Below are positions 1 through 9,875 of a stretch of DNA of 26,133 bases, one piece after another. The stretch is from Alphaproteobacteria bacterium HGW-Alphaproteobacteria-13 (GTDB taxonomy: Bacteria; Pseudomonadota; Alphaproteobacteria; Sphingomonadales; Sphingomonadaceae), in assembly GCA_002842935.1 (NCBI GenBank), contig PHEM01000003.1:1-26133 (forward strand). Direction: 5' to 3'. The translations under genes were made by a program, and so were the position numbers. How positions within the stretch are numbered: the first letter of the stretch is position 1; each line of letters opens with the position of its first letter. The notes below the pieces were generated by a model. That model saw only the letters and a list, made by a program, of their open reading frames with translations. It was not told the origin of the DNA and did no database searches.

Positions 1-1
1 T

Positions 2-493
2 GACGGGGGAAAGACGGAACTCAGGGGCGTCGGCGGTTGGCTGGGTTTTCTTGTCGTGGTCCTTGGACTGCTCTCGCCGGGCCGGATGGTTGTGGAAACC
101 GTCGTCAATCTCCAGTCAGTTGGCGATGGTTCGCAAACACTGGGCTCCAATTGGCCGGCCTATTGGGTCATCACCTGCCTGATCGCGGTGGCCGCGGTTT
201 CCGGTTCGGTTTTCCTGGCCTATCGTCTTGTCTATGTGCAGCGCCGGTCGACGGTCGGTCTCGTCATCAAGGGACTCTGGCTCCTCGCGCTCGTCCCGCT
301 CCTTCTCGATCTGATGATCAGCCTGCTTCTGTTTCCGCATCTGGCGGAGCTTCTCCTCGCTCCGTCGCTGATCGGCGATATCATGAAACCTGTCATTTCC
401 GCGACGATATGGTCGCTCTATCTCGTAAAATCGCGCCGCGTCGCGAACACCTACGTCGTCGACGAAACCGAAGCGAAGCATATTTTCGGCTGA
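2..493 (+). CDS. DUF2569-family membrane protein, 5' end outside window
   Basis: The frame is open from base 2 with no convincing start, so the 5' end lies upstream of the window. The visible part begins with a GGWLGF motif running into a hydrophobic stretch, the usual first membrane segment of DUF2569 proteins. Further hydrophobic segments follow: one around the AYWVITCLIAVAAV stretch, one around LWLLALVPLLLDLM, and a last one ending in a W-x-x-YLVKSRRVANTYV tail. That tail is the strongest family mark, since DUF2569 members end in a similar Ser-Lys-Arg-Val-x-Asn-Thr motif. The function is unknown; it should sit in the inner membrane. A GTG at 56 is an internal codon within the first membrane segment rather than the true start. 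The gene is convergent with the next one, and their stops are 1 nt apart. Confidence 0.75.
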   Translation, partial: DGGKTELRGVGGWLGFLVVVLGLLSPGRMVVETVVNLQSVGDGSQTLGSNWPAYWVITCLIAVAAVSGSVFLAYRLVYVQRRSTVGLVIKGLWLLALVPLLLDLMISLLLFPHLAELLLAPSLIGDIMKPVISATIWSLYLVKSRRVANTYVVDETEAKHIFG

Positions 494-494
494 A

Positions 495-977
495 TCACCC
501 CGTCCCGTAAAACCGCGCCAGCCGATCCAGCGCCATTCCCAGCACCAGCTTCCCCGACCGCGCGGGCCAACCCAGCGCCTTTTCCGCGCCGCCGATCCCC
601 TCGCCCGCGCAGATCACGCGCCAGCAGATGTCAGCCAGCCCCGGTCCCGCCGCCTCCAGCGCCGCGTGAAAGCGCCGGTGCGCGTCGATCCGCGCCAGCG
701 ACGCATCCGCCGCGCGCGCGCCGCCCCGGCTTTTCGCGGGCGCCGCCGCGTCCCACTGCATCGTCACGCGCGCCGACAGCCCCGCGCGCTCATAATCGGC
801 GCGCAGCCGCTCGCCTGCCCGCGACTGCGCGTCGGTCAGCAGCCCCCGCGACGCGAGCCACGCTATCGGGCTTTCGGCGGCATTGACCGTGACGTGCCGC
901 ATCACTTGCGGTCCCGTCTTGCCCGGATCGACGCGGTCGTCGGGGTGAAGGCGGGTTTCCAGCTGGCGTGCGATCAT
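495..977 (-). CDS. DUF6456 domain protein
   Basis: A 160-residue protein. The start is ATG at 977, preceded by an AGGAG Shine-Dalgarno sequence. Family marks are an early VNAAESPIAWLASR stretch, a central RVTMQWD, and a C-terminal half with RRFHAALEAAGPGLADICWR, then CAGEGIGGAEKALGWPARSGKLVLGMALDRLA. This matches what I recall of the DUF6456 domain of Alphaproteobacteria, which is often found at the C-terminus of helix-turn-helix-type regulators. There is no signal peptide or membrane segment, so it is probably cytoplasmic. The C-terminal helix cluster could bind DNA, but that is inference. It is transcribed divergently from the XRE regulator at 1117, with about 140 bp between them holding a short hairpin repeat. 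Confidence 0.75.
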   Translation of the reverse strand: MIARQLETRLHPDDRVDPGKTGPQVMRHVTVNAAESPIAWLASRGLLTDAQSRAGERLRADYERAGLSARVTMQWDAAAPAKSRGGARAADASLARIDAHRRFHAALEAAGPGLADICWRVICAGEGIGGAEKALGWPARSGKLVLGMALDRLARFYGTG

Positions 978-1003
978 CTCATTCTCCTGACGGGTTGCGG
1001 TCG

Positions 1004-1026
1004 TTCCTCCCCGGAACGGGGAGGAA
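1004..1026. repeat. Short perfect hairpin, REP-like
   Basis: TTCCTCCCCG and CGGGGAGGAA form a 10-bp perfect stem with a GAA loop, between the divergent DUF6456 and XRE genes. There is no T-tract, so it is not an intrinsic terminator. From memory, similar CTCCCC hairpins are dispersed in sphingomonad genomes. Only one copy is in this window. Confidence 0.5.
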
Positions 1027-1116
1027 TATCTCTGCGCGAATCCCTTCTGACGCCATCCTTGACATCCGGTAATTTTGTAGGAAAGAAGAAACCGATTTGG
1101 TTATCGGAGCAAGGCC

Positions 1117-1680
1117 ATGATCAACAGCATCCGCACGGTCCGCCGCGCCAAGGGGCTGACGCTGGAAGAGGTCGCGCAGCGCTGCGTCCCGCCGACCACG
1201 GCGCAGACGATCGGCCGCCTCGAAACCGGCACGCGCACCCTGTCGCTCGGCTGGATGAACCGCATCGCCGCCGCGCTGGGCGTCGATACCGCGGAACTGG
1301 TGCGCCTGCCGCAGGATACCCGGCTCACCATCACCGCGCTGCTCGGCGCCGAGGGCGCGCAGGCGCCGACACGCGTCGAGCAGGCGCTGACGGCCCGCCC
1401 GGCGGAGGACATGATCGCCGTGCGCGTCACTTCCTCGATCGGCGATTATCGCACGGGCGACGAAATCTGGTGCCGCCGGATCGAGGACGGCAACTGGGCC
1501 GCCGCGCTGAACCGCGACCTGCTCGTCCCGCGCCCCGCCGGACGCTTCGTCTTCGCGCGGCTGCTCAACGTCGACGGCGAAAAGCTGCACTTGCTGCCGC
1601 CCGGCGTCGGCCAGCGGCAGCAGGTCGTCAGCAATCCGCCCTGGGCGGCGGTCGCGGTGCGGCTGATCCGATCGCTTTGA
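1117..1680 (+). CDS. XRE-family transcriptional regulator with S24-like C-terminal half
   Basis: A 187-residue protein. Residues about 3-60 form a Cro/CI-type helix-turn-helix: IRTVRRAKGLTLEEVAQRC, then TIGRLETGTRTLSLGWMNRIAAALGV. The recognition-helix region has the family's RLETG motif. The C-terminal half (about 90-187) has the character of a LexA/S24-type beta domain (MIAVRVTSSIGDYRTGDEIW, then RDLLVPR and FARLLNVDGEKLHLLPPG). I do not see the Ser-Lys catalytic pair of autoproteolytic repressors, so it is probably a sensing or dimerisation domain. Just upstream, AACC-GATTT-GGTT (about 1090-1102) is a small palindrome that could be an autoregulatory operator. The TGA stop shares its A with the ATG of the next gene, which implies translational coupling with the glycosyltransferase. 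Confidence 0.85.
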   Translation: MINSIRTVRRAKGLTLEEVAQRCVPPTTAQTIGRLETGTRTLSLGWMNRIAAALGVDTAELVRLPQDTRLTITALLGAEGAQAPTRVEQALTARPAEDMIAVRVTSSIGDYRTGDEIWCRRIEDGNWAAALNRDLLVPRPAGRFVFARLLNVDGEKLHLLPPGVGQRQQVVSNPPWAAVAVRLIRSL

Positions 1681-2861
1681 TGCCGCCCTTGCGCATCCTG
1701 TCGATCGCCACGCTGTTTCCCGACGCGGCGCGCCCCAATTTCGGCCTGTTCGTCGAACGCAGTCTGCGCGCGCTGGCCGAACAGCCCGACATCGACCTGA
1801 CGGTCGTCGCGCCCGTCGGCCTGCCGCCATGGCCGCTGTCGCTGCACGCGCGCTACAGGCTGCTGCGCGCCCTTCCCCGCCGCGAGGCATGGAACGGCCT
1901 GACGGTCCACCGTCCGCGCTTTGCGCTGCTGCCCCGATATGGCGCGCGCTTCAATCCCGCCGCCATTGCCCGCGCCGTGCTTCCGATCACCCGCGCCGTC
2001 CGGCCCGATGTGATCGACGCCCAATTCTTCTATCCCGACGGTCCCGCCGCGATGCGCGTCGCGGCCACGCTCGGCCTGCCTTTTTCCGCCAAAGCGCGCG
2101 GCGCCGACATCAGCCATTTCGGCCACGCCCCGGCGACCGCGCCGCAACTGTTGGAAGCTGCCGACGCGGCCGCCGGGCTGCTCGCGGTGTCAAAGGCGAT
2201 GCGCCGCGACATGGCGGCGATCGGCATCGATGCGGGCAAGGTCCGCGTCCATTACACCGGCATCGACGGCGATCGTTTCCACCCCGGCGACCGCGCCGCC
2301 GCACGGGCGGCCTTCGCCATGGGGGACGCCCCCGCGATCCTGACCGTCGGCGCGCTGATCCCCCGCAAGGGACAGGAGCTGGTGATCGCGGCGCTGCCCG
2401 CGCTGCCCGGCGTCCATTACTGGCTGGCTGGCGCGGGCGAGGAAGAGGGGGCGTATCGCGCGCTGGCGGCCCGGCTCGGCGTCGCGGAGCGCGTCCACTG
2501 GCTCGGTCCCGTCGCCAACGCCGACTTGCCGCAGCTCTATCGCGCTGCCGATGTCGTCGCCATGCCGTCGAAAAGCGAGGGCCTGGCCAACGCCTGGGTG
2601 GAGGCGCTGGCCTGCGGCACGCCGATCGTCATCAGCGACGCGGGCGGCGCCGCCGAACTGGTGACGTCACCCGCCGCGGGCCGGATCGTGCCGCGCGAAC
2701 CCGGCGCCATCGCGCAGGCCGTCCGCGCGATCCTGGCCGCCCCGCCCGCGCCCGGCGATGTCGCGGAGAGTCTGGGCGGGCGCTTCGACTGGGACCGTAA
2801 CGGCCGCGAACTGGCGGAGCATCTGCGCGGCTGCGCGGCCTCGTCATTGCGAGGAGCATAG
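1680..2861 (+). CDS. GT4-family glycosyltransferase
   Basis: A 393-residue glycosyltransferase of the GT-B fold, family GT4, which transfers a sugar from a nucleotide-sugar donor at the cytoplasmic face of the membrane. The acceptor is unknown. The N-terminal Rossmann half starts at LRILSIATLFPD with the usual PNFGLFVERS. The donor-binding half contains GALIPRKGQ, LAGAGEEEGAYR, WLGPVANADLPQLYRAADVVAMPS and the GT4 EX7E motif at E300 and E308 (SEGLANAWVEALACG). The start at 1680 is chosen because it overlaps the upstream TGA and begins the recognisable domain, although the frame stays open back to 666. The last residues (about SSLRGA) and the TAG stop come from a palindromic repeat starting at 2842, so the native C-terminus has probably been replaced. 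Confidence 0.9.
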   Translation: MPPLRILSIATLFPDAARPNFGLFVERSLRALAEQPDIDLTVVAPVGLPPWPLSLHARYRLLRALPRREAWNGLTVHRPRFALLPRYGARFNPAAIARAVLPITRAVRPDVIDAQFFYPDGPAAMRVAATLGLPFSAKARGADISHFGHAPATAPQLLEAADAAAGLLAVSKAMRRDMAAIGIDAGKVRVHYTGIDGDRFHPGDRAAARAAFAMGDAPAILTVGALIPRKGQELVIAALPALPGVHYWLAGAGEEEGAYRALAARLGVAERVHWLGPVANADLPQLYRAADVVAMPSKSEGLANAWVEALACGTPIVISDAGGAAELVTSPAAGRIVPREPGAIAQAVRAILAAPPAPGDVAESLGGRFDWDRNGRELAEHLRGCAASSLRGA

Positions 2862-2934
2862 CGACGAAGCAATCTCCAGCCACCGGCCTGACAGGACGAT
2901 GGCTGGAGATTGCTTCGCTTCGCTCGCAATGACG
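2842..2934. repeat. Inverted-doublet repeat (CGTCATTGCGAGGAGC family)
   Basis: The outer ends are CGTCATTGCGAG and its near complement CTCGCAATGACG. Inside them, GCAATCTCCAGCC pairs with GGCTGGAGATTGC around a short loop, giving a roughly 93-bp cruciform-like element. From memory this is a very widespread bacterial dispersed repeat. It overlaps the 3' end of the glycosyltransferase gene and supplies its stop codon, and it ends 16 bp before the convergent rhomboid gene. Confidence 0.9.
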
Positions 2935-2950
2935 GTTCAGGGCCGAACGC

Positions 2951-3586
2951 TCAGCGCGCTCCAAAACGCCAGCGCAGCAAGGGTCGCGCCAGCATCAGTC
3001 CGGCCAGAAAGCCGCCCACATGCGCCCAGATCGCAACGGCGCCGAACGCGTCGCCGCCCGCGAAGCCCAGCAGCAGCTGCAGGCCGATCCACGCCGCCGC
3101 CAGCCACAGCGCACGCACCCAGTGGCTCGGCACCGGGCCGATGGCCGCCGGAGAAGAGCGACTGAAGATCAGCGCGAACATCGCCAGCACCGCCGAAATC
3201 GCGCCGCTCGCGCCGATCATCGGCAGGCTCGCCTGCGGATCGGCCAGCCACTGCGCGAAGGACCCGACATAGGCGCCGGCGACCAGCAGCGCCGCCATCA
3301 CGCCGCGCCCCATCGGCGCTTCCAGCTGGCGGCCGATGAACAGCAGGACGATCATGTTGAAAATCAGGTGCAGGATGCTGCCGTGCAGAAAGGCGGAGGA
3401 CAGCGGCGTCAGCAGGAACGGCACCATCGTCCCCGGCGGCACGATCAGTTCGGCGCCGAAACGCGCGGGGATGAAACCGGCGCGCAGGATCGCCTCATTC
3501 TGCCAGCCCGTGATCGACAGCAGCACGAACAGCAGGACGCAGGCCATCGCATAGCCCGTCGTCAGCGGCGCCTGCTGCGCGTTCAT
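2951..3586 (-). CDS. Rhomboid-family intramembrane serine protease
   Basis: A 211-residue polytopic inner-membrane protein of the rhomboid family, which cleaves transmembrane substrates within the bilayer. The catalytic serine is S127 in GASGAISA and the paired histidine is H189 in AHVGGFLAG. The upstream HGSILHLIFNM motif gives H68, H73 and N77, the usual oxyanion-side residues on TM2. About six hydrophobic segments are visible (near 13-27, 60-84, 96-112, 124-143, 157-174, 186-203), the minimal bacterial rhomboid plan. The start at 3586 follows an excellent GGAGG site. It lies 16 bp downstream of greA on the same strand and is probably the last gene of a carA-carB-greA-rhomboid transcription run. 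Substrates cannot be predicted. Confidence 0.9.
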   Translation of the reverse strand: MNAQQAPLTTGYAMACVLLFVLLSITGWQNEAILRAGFIPARFGAELIVPPGTMVPFLLTPLSSAFLHGSILHLIFNMIVLLFIGRQLEAPMGRGVMAALLVAGAYVGSFAQWLADPQASLPMIGASGAISAVLAMFALIFSRSSPAAIGPVPSHWVRALWLAAAWIGLQLLLGFAGGDAFGAVAIWAHVGGFLAGLMLARPLLRWRFGAR

Positions 3587-3602
3587 CGCTGCCTCCGGCC
3601 GG

Positions 3603-4079
3603 TCAGACGAACTCGATCTTCGTCACGAGATAGTATTTGTCGCCCGCCGGGACCGTCACTTCGATCTCGTCATCGACCTTGCGGCCGATCAGCGCGCGGC
3701 CGAGCGGCGAATTATAGCTGATCCGTCCCGCCTTGGCGTCCGCCTCGGCCTGCCCGACGATCTGGTAGCGGACGGGTTTGTCGTCCTCATCGGCGAGCGT
3801 GACGGTCGCGCCGAACACGATGCGGTCGCCCGACAGCGTCGTCGGGTCGATGATCTGCGCGCGCGACAGCCGGTCTTCCAGATCGCCGATCGAGGCCTCG
3901 ACCTGCCCCTGGCGTTCCTTGGCGGCATGATATTCGGCATTTTCCGACAGGTCGCCATGCGCGCGCGCTTCCTCGATCGCATCGACGATCAGGGGCCGCT
4001 CGGCCTTGAGAGTCGCGAGCTGCGCGCTCAGCTTCTCATAGCCTTCCGCCAGCATCGGCACCTTTTCAACGCTTGCCAT
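3603..4079 (-). CDS. greA: Transcription elongation factor GreA
   Basis: A 158-residue protein of standard GreA length. It enters the RNA polymerase secondary channel and stimulates cleavage of backtracked transcripts. The N-terminal coiled coil (about 10-75) has at its tip the GDLSENAEYHAAKE motif, with the acidic D42 and E45 that position the catalytic Mg2+. The C-terminal FKBP-like domain shows VFGATVTLADEDD, YQIVGQAEADAKAGRISYNSP and LGRALIGRKVDDEIEV. The start at 4079 (MASVEKVPML) is chosen over in-frame extensions because GreA proteins begin just here. It follows carB by 97 bp on the same strand and lies 16 bp before the rhomboid gene. The SENAEY tip and overall length favour GreA over GreB. 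Confidence 0.97.
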   Translation of the reverse strand: MASVEKVPMLAEGYEKLSAQLATLKAERPLIVDAIEEARAHGDLSENAEYHAAKERQGQVEASIGDLEDRLSRAQIIDPTTLSGDRIVFGATVTLADEDDKPVRYQIVGQAEADAKAGRISYNSPLGRALIGRKVDDEIEVTVPAGDKYYLVTKIEFV

Positions 4080-4176
4080 TATCCTGTTGTCCTTCGTCAA
4101 TATTTCTCCGCCAGCGAAGTCTCGCCGGGCGGCCGTGCCGCTTGCTTCCGTCAATGTCGGGGGGTGGAGCGGTCGT

Positions 4177-7497
<3,321 letters not shown>

Positions 7498-7537
7498 TGT
7501 TATTTTCTTCTTTTAGAAGGCTTTTCGCCGACAACTA

Positions 7538-8812
7538 TCAATTGTTCGAAGTGCGGAGACCGCCCACGAACTTCTCGAACAGATAGAAACTATCCTGCGG
7601 CCCCGGACTTGCCTCGGGGTGATATTGCACGCTGAACGCCGCCTTCCCCGTGATCGCAATGCCGCAGTTCGATCCGTCGAACAGGCTCTTGTGCGTCTCG
7701 ACCACGCCAGCGGGCAGGGTCGCCGCATCGACCGCGAAGCCGTGGTTCATGCTGGTGATCTCGACCACGCCGTCTTCCGCGCGCTGCACGGGATGGTTCG
7801 CTCCGCGATGGCCCTGGTGCATCTTCACCGTCCGCGCGCCCGCCGCGAGGGCGAGGAGCTGGTGGCCGAGGCAGATACCGAAAATCGGCACATCGCGCTC
7901 CAGCAGCCCCCGGATCACCGGCACCGCATAGTCGCCCGTCGCCGCCGGGTCGCCGGGACCGTTCGACAGGAAGACGCCCGCAGGTTCCAGCGCCAGCACC
8001 TGATCCAGCGTTGCCGTCGCGGGGACGACGGTGACGCGCGCGCCGGCCTTCACGAGGTTGCGGAAGATATTGTCCTTCGCGCCATAGTCGATCGCCACGA
8101 CATGGGGCCTGTCTTCTCCCCTCCCGCTTGCGGGAGGGGTCGGGGGAGGGCCTGTTTCGGTCGAGGCGGAGTAAGGCGACATGCCCTCCCCTAACCCCTC
8201 CCGCAAGCGGGAGGGGGACTGGTAGCCTTCACCCAACACCCACGTCCCCGCATCCCAGCCGCCCGTGTCCGCGCGGCTGACCTCTTTGGCCAGGTCCATG
8301 CCTTCCAGCCCCGGCCACAGGCGCGCCATCGCGAGCAACTCGTCGATGTCGAACTGGCCGTCAGGGCTGTGCGCGATGACGCCGTTGGGCGCGCCCGCGT
8401 CGCGGATACGCCGCGTCAGCGCGCGCGTGTCGATGCCCGCAAGGCCGATCAGCCCCTGCTCCGCCATCCATTCGGGCAGCGTCTGGACGCTGCGGAAATT
8501 GCTGGGCGCCGTCGGCAACTCGCGGGTGATGCAGCCGATGGCGGCGCGCGCGCTGCGCTCCATATCCTCCGGGTTCGCGCCGACATTGCCGATGTGCGGG
8601 AAAGTGAAAGTGATGATCTGCCCGGCATAGCTGGGATCGGTCAGTATCTCCTGATAGCCCGTCATCGCCGTGTTGAAGCAGATTTCGCCGACGCCCGCCC
8701 CGATCGCGCCATAACCGACGCCCCACAGGATCGTGCCGTCGGCCAGGACGAGGACGCCGGTGGCCCCGGAAGGCTGGCTCGCAGGCGCGGCGGAAGGATC
8801 GGCAGGTGCCAT
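7538..8812 (-). CDS. carA: Carbamoyl-phosphate synthase small subunit with in-frame repeat insertion
   Basis: A 424-residue glutaminase subunit of carbamoyl-phosphate synthase. The N-terminal small domain runs to about 195 (VLVLADGTILWG, FNTAMTGYQEILTDPSYAGQI). The class I glutamine amidotransferase domain starts near 236 (RPHVVAIDYGAKDN), with nucleophile C314 in FGICLGHQ and the H398/E400 pair in QYHPEA. Between them, about residues 199-234 are translated from a palindromic repeat doublet (SPSRLREGLGEG, then PPPTPPASGRGED). They lie in the interdomain linker, leave the frame intact and explain the excess over the roughly 385-400 residues I expect. All catalytic residues are present, so the enzyme is probably functional. 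It heads the minus-strand run carA-carB-greA-rhomboid and is divergent from yqeY. The 133-bp intergenic region must hold both promoters; I cannot assign them. Confidence 0.97.
   Translation of the reverse strand: MAPADPSAAPASQPSGATGVLVLADGTILWGVGYGAIGAGVGEICFNTAMTGYQEILTDPSYAGQIITFTFPHIGNVGANPEDMERSARAAIGCITRELPTAPSNFRSVQTLPEWMAEQGLIGLAGIDTRALTRRIRDAGAPNGVIAHSPDGQFDIDELLAMARLWPGLEGMDLAKEVSRADTGGWDAGTWVLGEGYQSPSRLREGLGEGMSPYSASTETGPPPTPPASGRGEDRPHVVAIDYGAKDNIFRNLVKAGARVTVVPATATLDQVLALEPAGVFLSNGPGDPAATGDYAVPVIRGLLERDVPIFGICLGHQLLALAAGARTVKMHQGHRGANHPVQRAEDGVVEITSMNHGFAVDAATLPAGVVETHKSLFDGSNCGIAITGKAAFSVQYHPEASPGPQDSFYLFEKFVGGLRTSNN
8105..8220. repeat. Short A-B palindromic doublet inside carA
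   Basis: Unit A (8105-8156) and unit B (8183-8220) are inverted copies of a CTCCCGCTTGCGGGAG-centred palindrome, separated by about 26 bp. The element matches the one in mfd (25922-26034) over both units and their outer ends. Its inner junctions match the DUF559 cassette: CCTGTT after unit A, and CGACATGCCCTCCC into unit B. It is translated in frame on the minus strand as part of CarA. Confidence 0.92.
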
Positions 8813-8945
8813 TTAAATTGCTCCGAACGGAAGGCTAAACGGCCGACCAAGTAGGAGCCAAAAAAGTGATTCACAAGCTATCGGATTATGAATCTTCCCG
8901 CTAAAGAGACTTCTTTCCCAAATTGCAGCGCAAAGAGGACACGCA

Positions 8946-9398
8946 ATGATTCGCGATGACATCAAGGCTGCGCAGGTCGCCGCGATGAAGGCGGGCGACA
9001 AGGCGCGGCTCGGCACCATTCGGCTGATGCTGGCCAAGATCAAGGACCGCGACATCGAACTGCGCACGGGCACGGCGCCCGCCGACGACGATGTGCTGGT
9101 GACGGACGTGCTGCAAAAGATGGTCAAGCAGCGCCGCGAATCGATCATCCTGTACGAACAGGGCGGGCGGCAGGAACTGGCCGACCAGGAAGCCGCCGAA
9201 GTCACGGTGATCGAAGAATTCCTGCCCGCACAGCTTGGCGAAGCCGAAGCGACGGCCGCGATCGCGGCGATCGTCGCCGAACTGGGCGCGACCAGCGTCA
9301 AGGACATGGGCCGCGTGATGGCGGCCGTGAAGGAACGGCATAGCAGCCAGCTCGACATGAGCAAGGCGAGCGGGTGGGTGAAGGCGGCGCTTTCCTGA
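8946..9398 (+). CDS. GatB/YqeY domain protein
   Basis: A 150-residue YqeY-family protein. The family resembles the tRNA-binding tail of the amidotransferase subunit GatB, and its precise role is unsettled. Family marks are an N-terminal MIRDDIKAAQVAAMKAGDKARLGTIR, a central KQRRESIILYEQGGR, the EEFLPAQL motif and a C-terminal GATSVKDMGRVMAAVKE followed by SKASGWVKAAL. The start at 8946 has an AGAGGA site 8 bp upstream. In Alphaproteobacteria this gene commonly precedes dnaG and rpoD. Here the expected direct junction with dnaG is interrupted by a roughly 470-bp repeat-nuclease insertion, beginning 5 bp after this gene's stop. I infer that the three genes were originally one operon. Confidence 0.93.
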   Translation: MIRDDIKAAQVAAMKAGDKARLGTIRLMLAKIKDRDIELRTGTAPADDDVLVTDVLQKMVKQRRESIILYEQGGRQELADQEAAEVTVIEEFLPAQLGEAEATAAIAAIVAELGATSVKDMGRVMAAVKERHSSQLDMSKASGWVKAALS

Positions 9399-9403
9399 GA
9401 TAT

Positions 9404-9440
9404 GCCCACCCCTAGCCCCTCCCGCAAGCGGGAGGGGGCA
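9404..9440. repeat. Solo unit B upstream of the DUF559 cassette
   Basis: A third copy of the CTCCCGCAAGCGGGAG unit in B orientation, 9 bp outside the cassette. It starts 5 bp after the yqeY stop. The unit order at this locus is therefore B, A, nuclease, B, mirroring the order rev, fwd, nuclease, rev at the GIY-YIG locus. Confidence 0.9.
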
Positions 9441-9475
9441 ATGTTATTTCTCCCCTCCCGCTTGCGGGAGGGGTC

Positions 9476-9484
9476 GGGGGAGGG
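9476..9484 (+). promoter_or_regulatory. Repeat-derived Shine-Dalgarno for the DUF559 gene
   Basis: The inner edge of unit A reads GGGGGAGGG, followed by CCTG and a TTG codon at 9489. The repeat thus places a strong purine-rich ribosome site at good spacing before the first codon of the conserved domain. This is the reason for preferring TTG 9489 over ATG 9402. Confidence 0.55.
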
Positions 9485-9488
9485 CCTG

Positions 9489-9875
9489 TTGGACAAGGGC
9501 TACAAACGACCGACTGCAAGATCGCGCGAGCTAAGGCTGAATGCCACGGACGCAGAGCGAAAACTTTGGGCACAGATCAGCGCCCGAAAGATCGCCAGCG
9601 TCCGCTTCAACCGCCAATTCCCGATCGGCCCGTTCATCTGCGATTTCGTCTCGCGCAGCGCCAAGCTGGTTATCGAAGTCGATGGCGGCCAGCACGCCGT
9701 TGATGTAGCAAAGGACGAAGCGCGCACAGCCTATCTGAAAACACGGGGTTATCGAGTGATCCGGTTCTGGAACAATGACATATTGGAACGGATCGAAGGG
9801 GTCGTGAGCGAGATCGAGCGCGTGCTTGCCGACATGCCCTCCCCCGACCCCTCCCGCAAGCGGGAGGGGAGTTAG
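9489..9875 (+). CDS. DUF559 (Vsr-like fold) endonuclease, cassette-borne
   Basis: A 128-residue protein from TTG 9489. The DUF559 family is related to the Vsr/PD-(D/E)XK nuclease fold. Motifs: NATDAERKLWAQI (18-30), RFNRQFPIGPFICDF with D52 (39-53), KLVIEVDGGQH with E63, D65 and H69, and GYRVIRFWNNDIL (88-99). The acidic residues and the EVDGGQH motif look intact, so it may be an active nuclease. The last residues (PSPDPSRKREGS) and the TAG stop are coded by the right-hand repeat, and the ribosome site comes from the left-hand one. An in-frame ATG at 9402 would add two repeat-coded segments and is less likely. The gene ends 1 bp into the dnaG GTG. Its role in mobilising the repeats is a hypothesis. 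Confidence 0.85.
   Translation: MDKGYKRPTARSRELRLNATDAERKLWAQISARKIASVRFNRQFPIGPFICDFVSRSAKLVIEVDGGQHAVDVAKDEARTAYLKTRGYRVIRFWNNDILERIEGVVSEIERVLADMPSPDPSRKREGS
9862..9871 (+). promoter_or_regulatory. Repeat-derived Shine-Dalgarno for dnaG
   Basis: The outer end of the right-hand inverted repeat reads GGGAGGGGAG, followed by TTA and the dnaG GTG at 9875. No other in-frame ATG, GTG or TTG lies near the N-terminus of DnaG. DnaG translation therefore appears to use a ribosome site supplied by the inserted element. Confidence 0.6.

Larger units (their letters stand above)
9450..9871 (+). mobile_element. Candidate mobile cassette: DUF559 nuclease between perfect 36-bp inverted repeats
   Basis: Positions 9450-9485 and 9836-9871 are exact reverse complements over 36 bp. 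The only content between them is a DUF559 nuclease gene. The whole 422-bp cassette sits between yqeY and dnaG. The same two units in the same orientation, with a short spacer instead of the gene, occur inside carA and mfd. This makes the cassette look like the parental form and the short elements like internal-deletion derivatives. No clear target-site duplication is visible. No HUH or DDE transposase domain is encoded. Mobility is inferred from insertion context and copy number, not shown. Confidence 0.7.

Noticed and set aside
1059..1064. TTGACA as -35 of an XRE-gene promoter
   Set aside because: No -10-like hexamer lies 16-18 bp downstream, so I do not call a promoter.
666..1679. Extension of the glycosyltransferase frame back to 666
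   Set aside because: The extra part overlaps the DUF6456 and XRE genes in other frames and is low-complexity Arg/Ala sequence. The domain begins at 1680.
9402..9488. ATG 9402 as start of the DUF559 gene
   Set aside because: It would add a leader coded entirely by two repeat units. TTG 9489 has a strong site at good spacing and starts at the conserved domain. The longer form cannot be fully excluded.
9404..9490. GC-rich hairpins of the repeat units as intrinsic terminators
   Set aside because: The stems lack T-tracts, and they lie inside coding frames (carA, mfd), where termination would be harmful.
8105..9871. Repeats as a CRISPR array
   Set aside because: Units are few, in alternating orientation, at irregular distances, and with no uniform spacers or cas genes.
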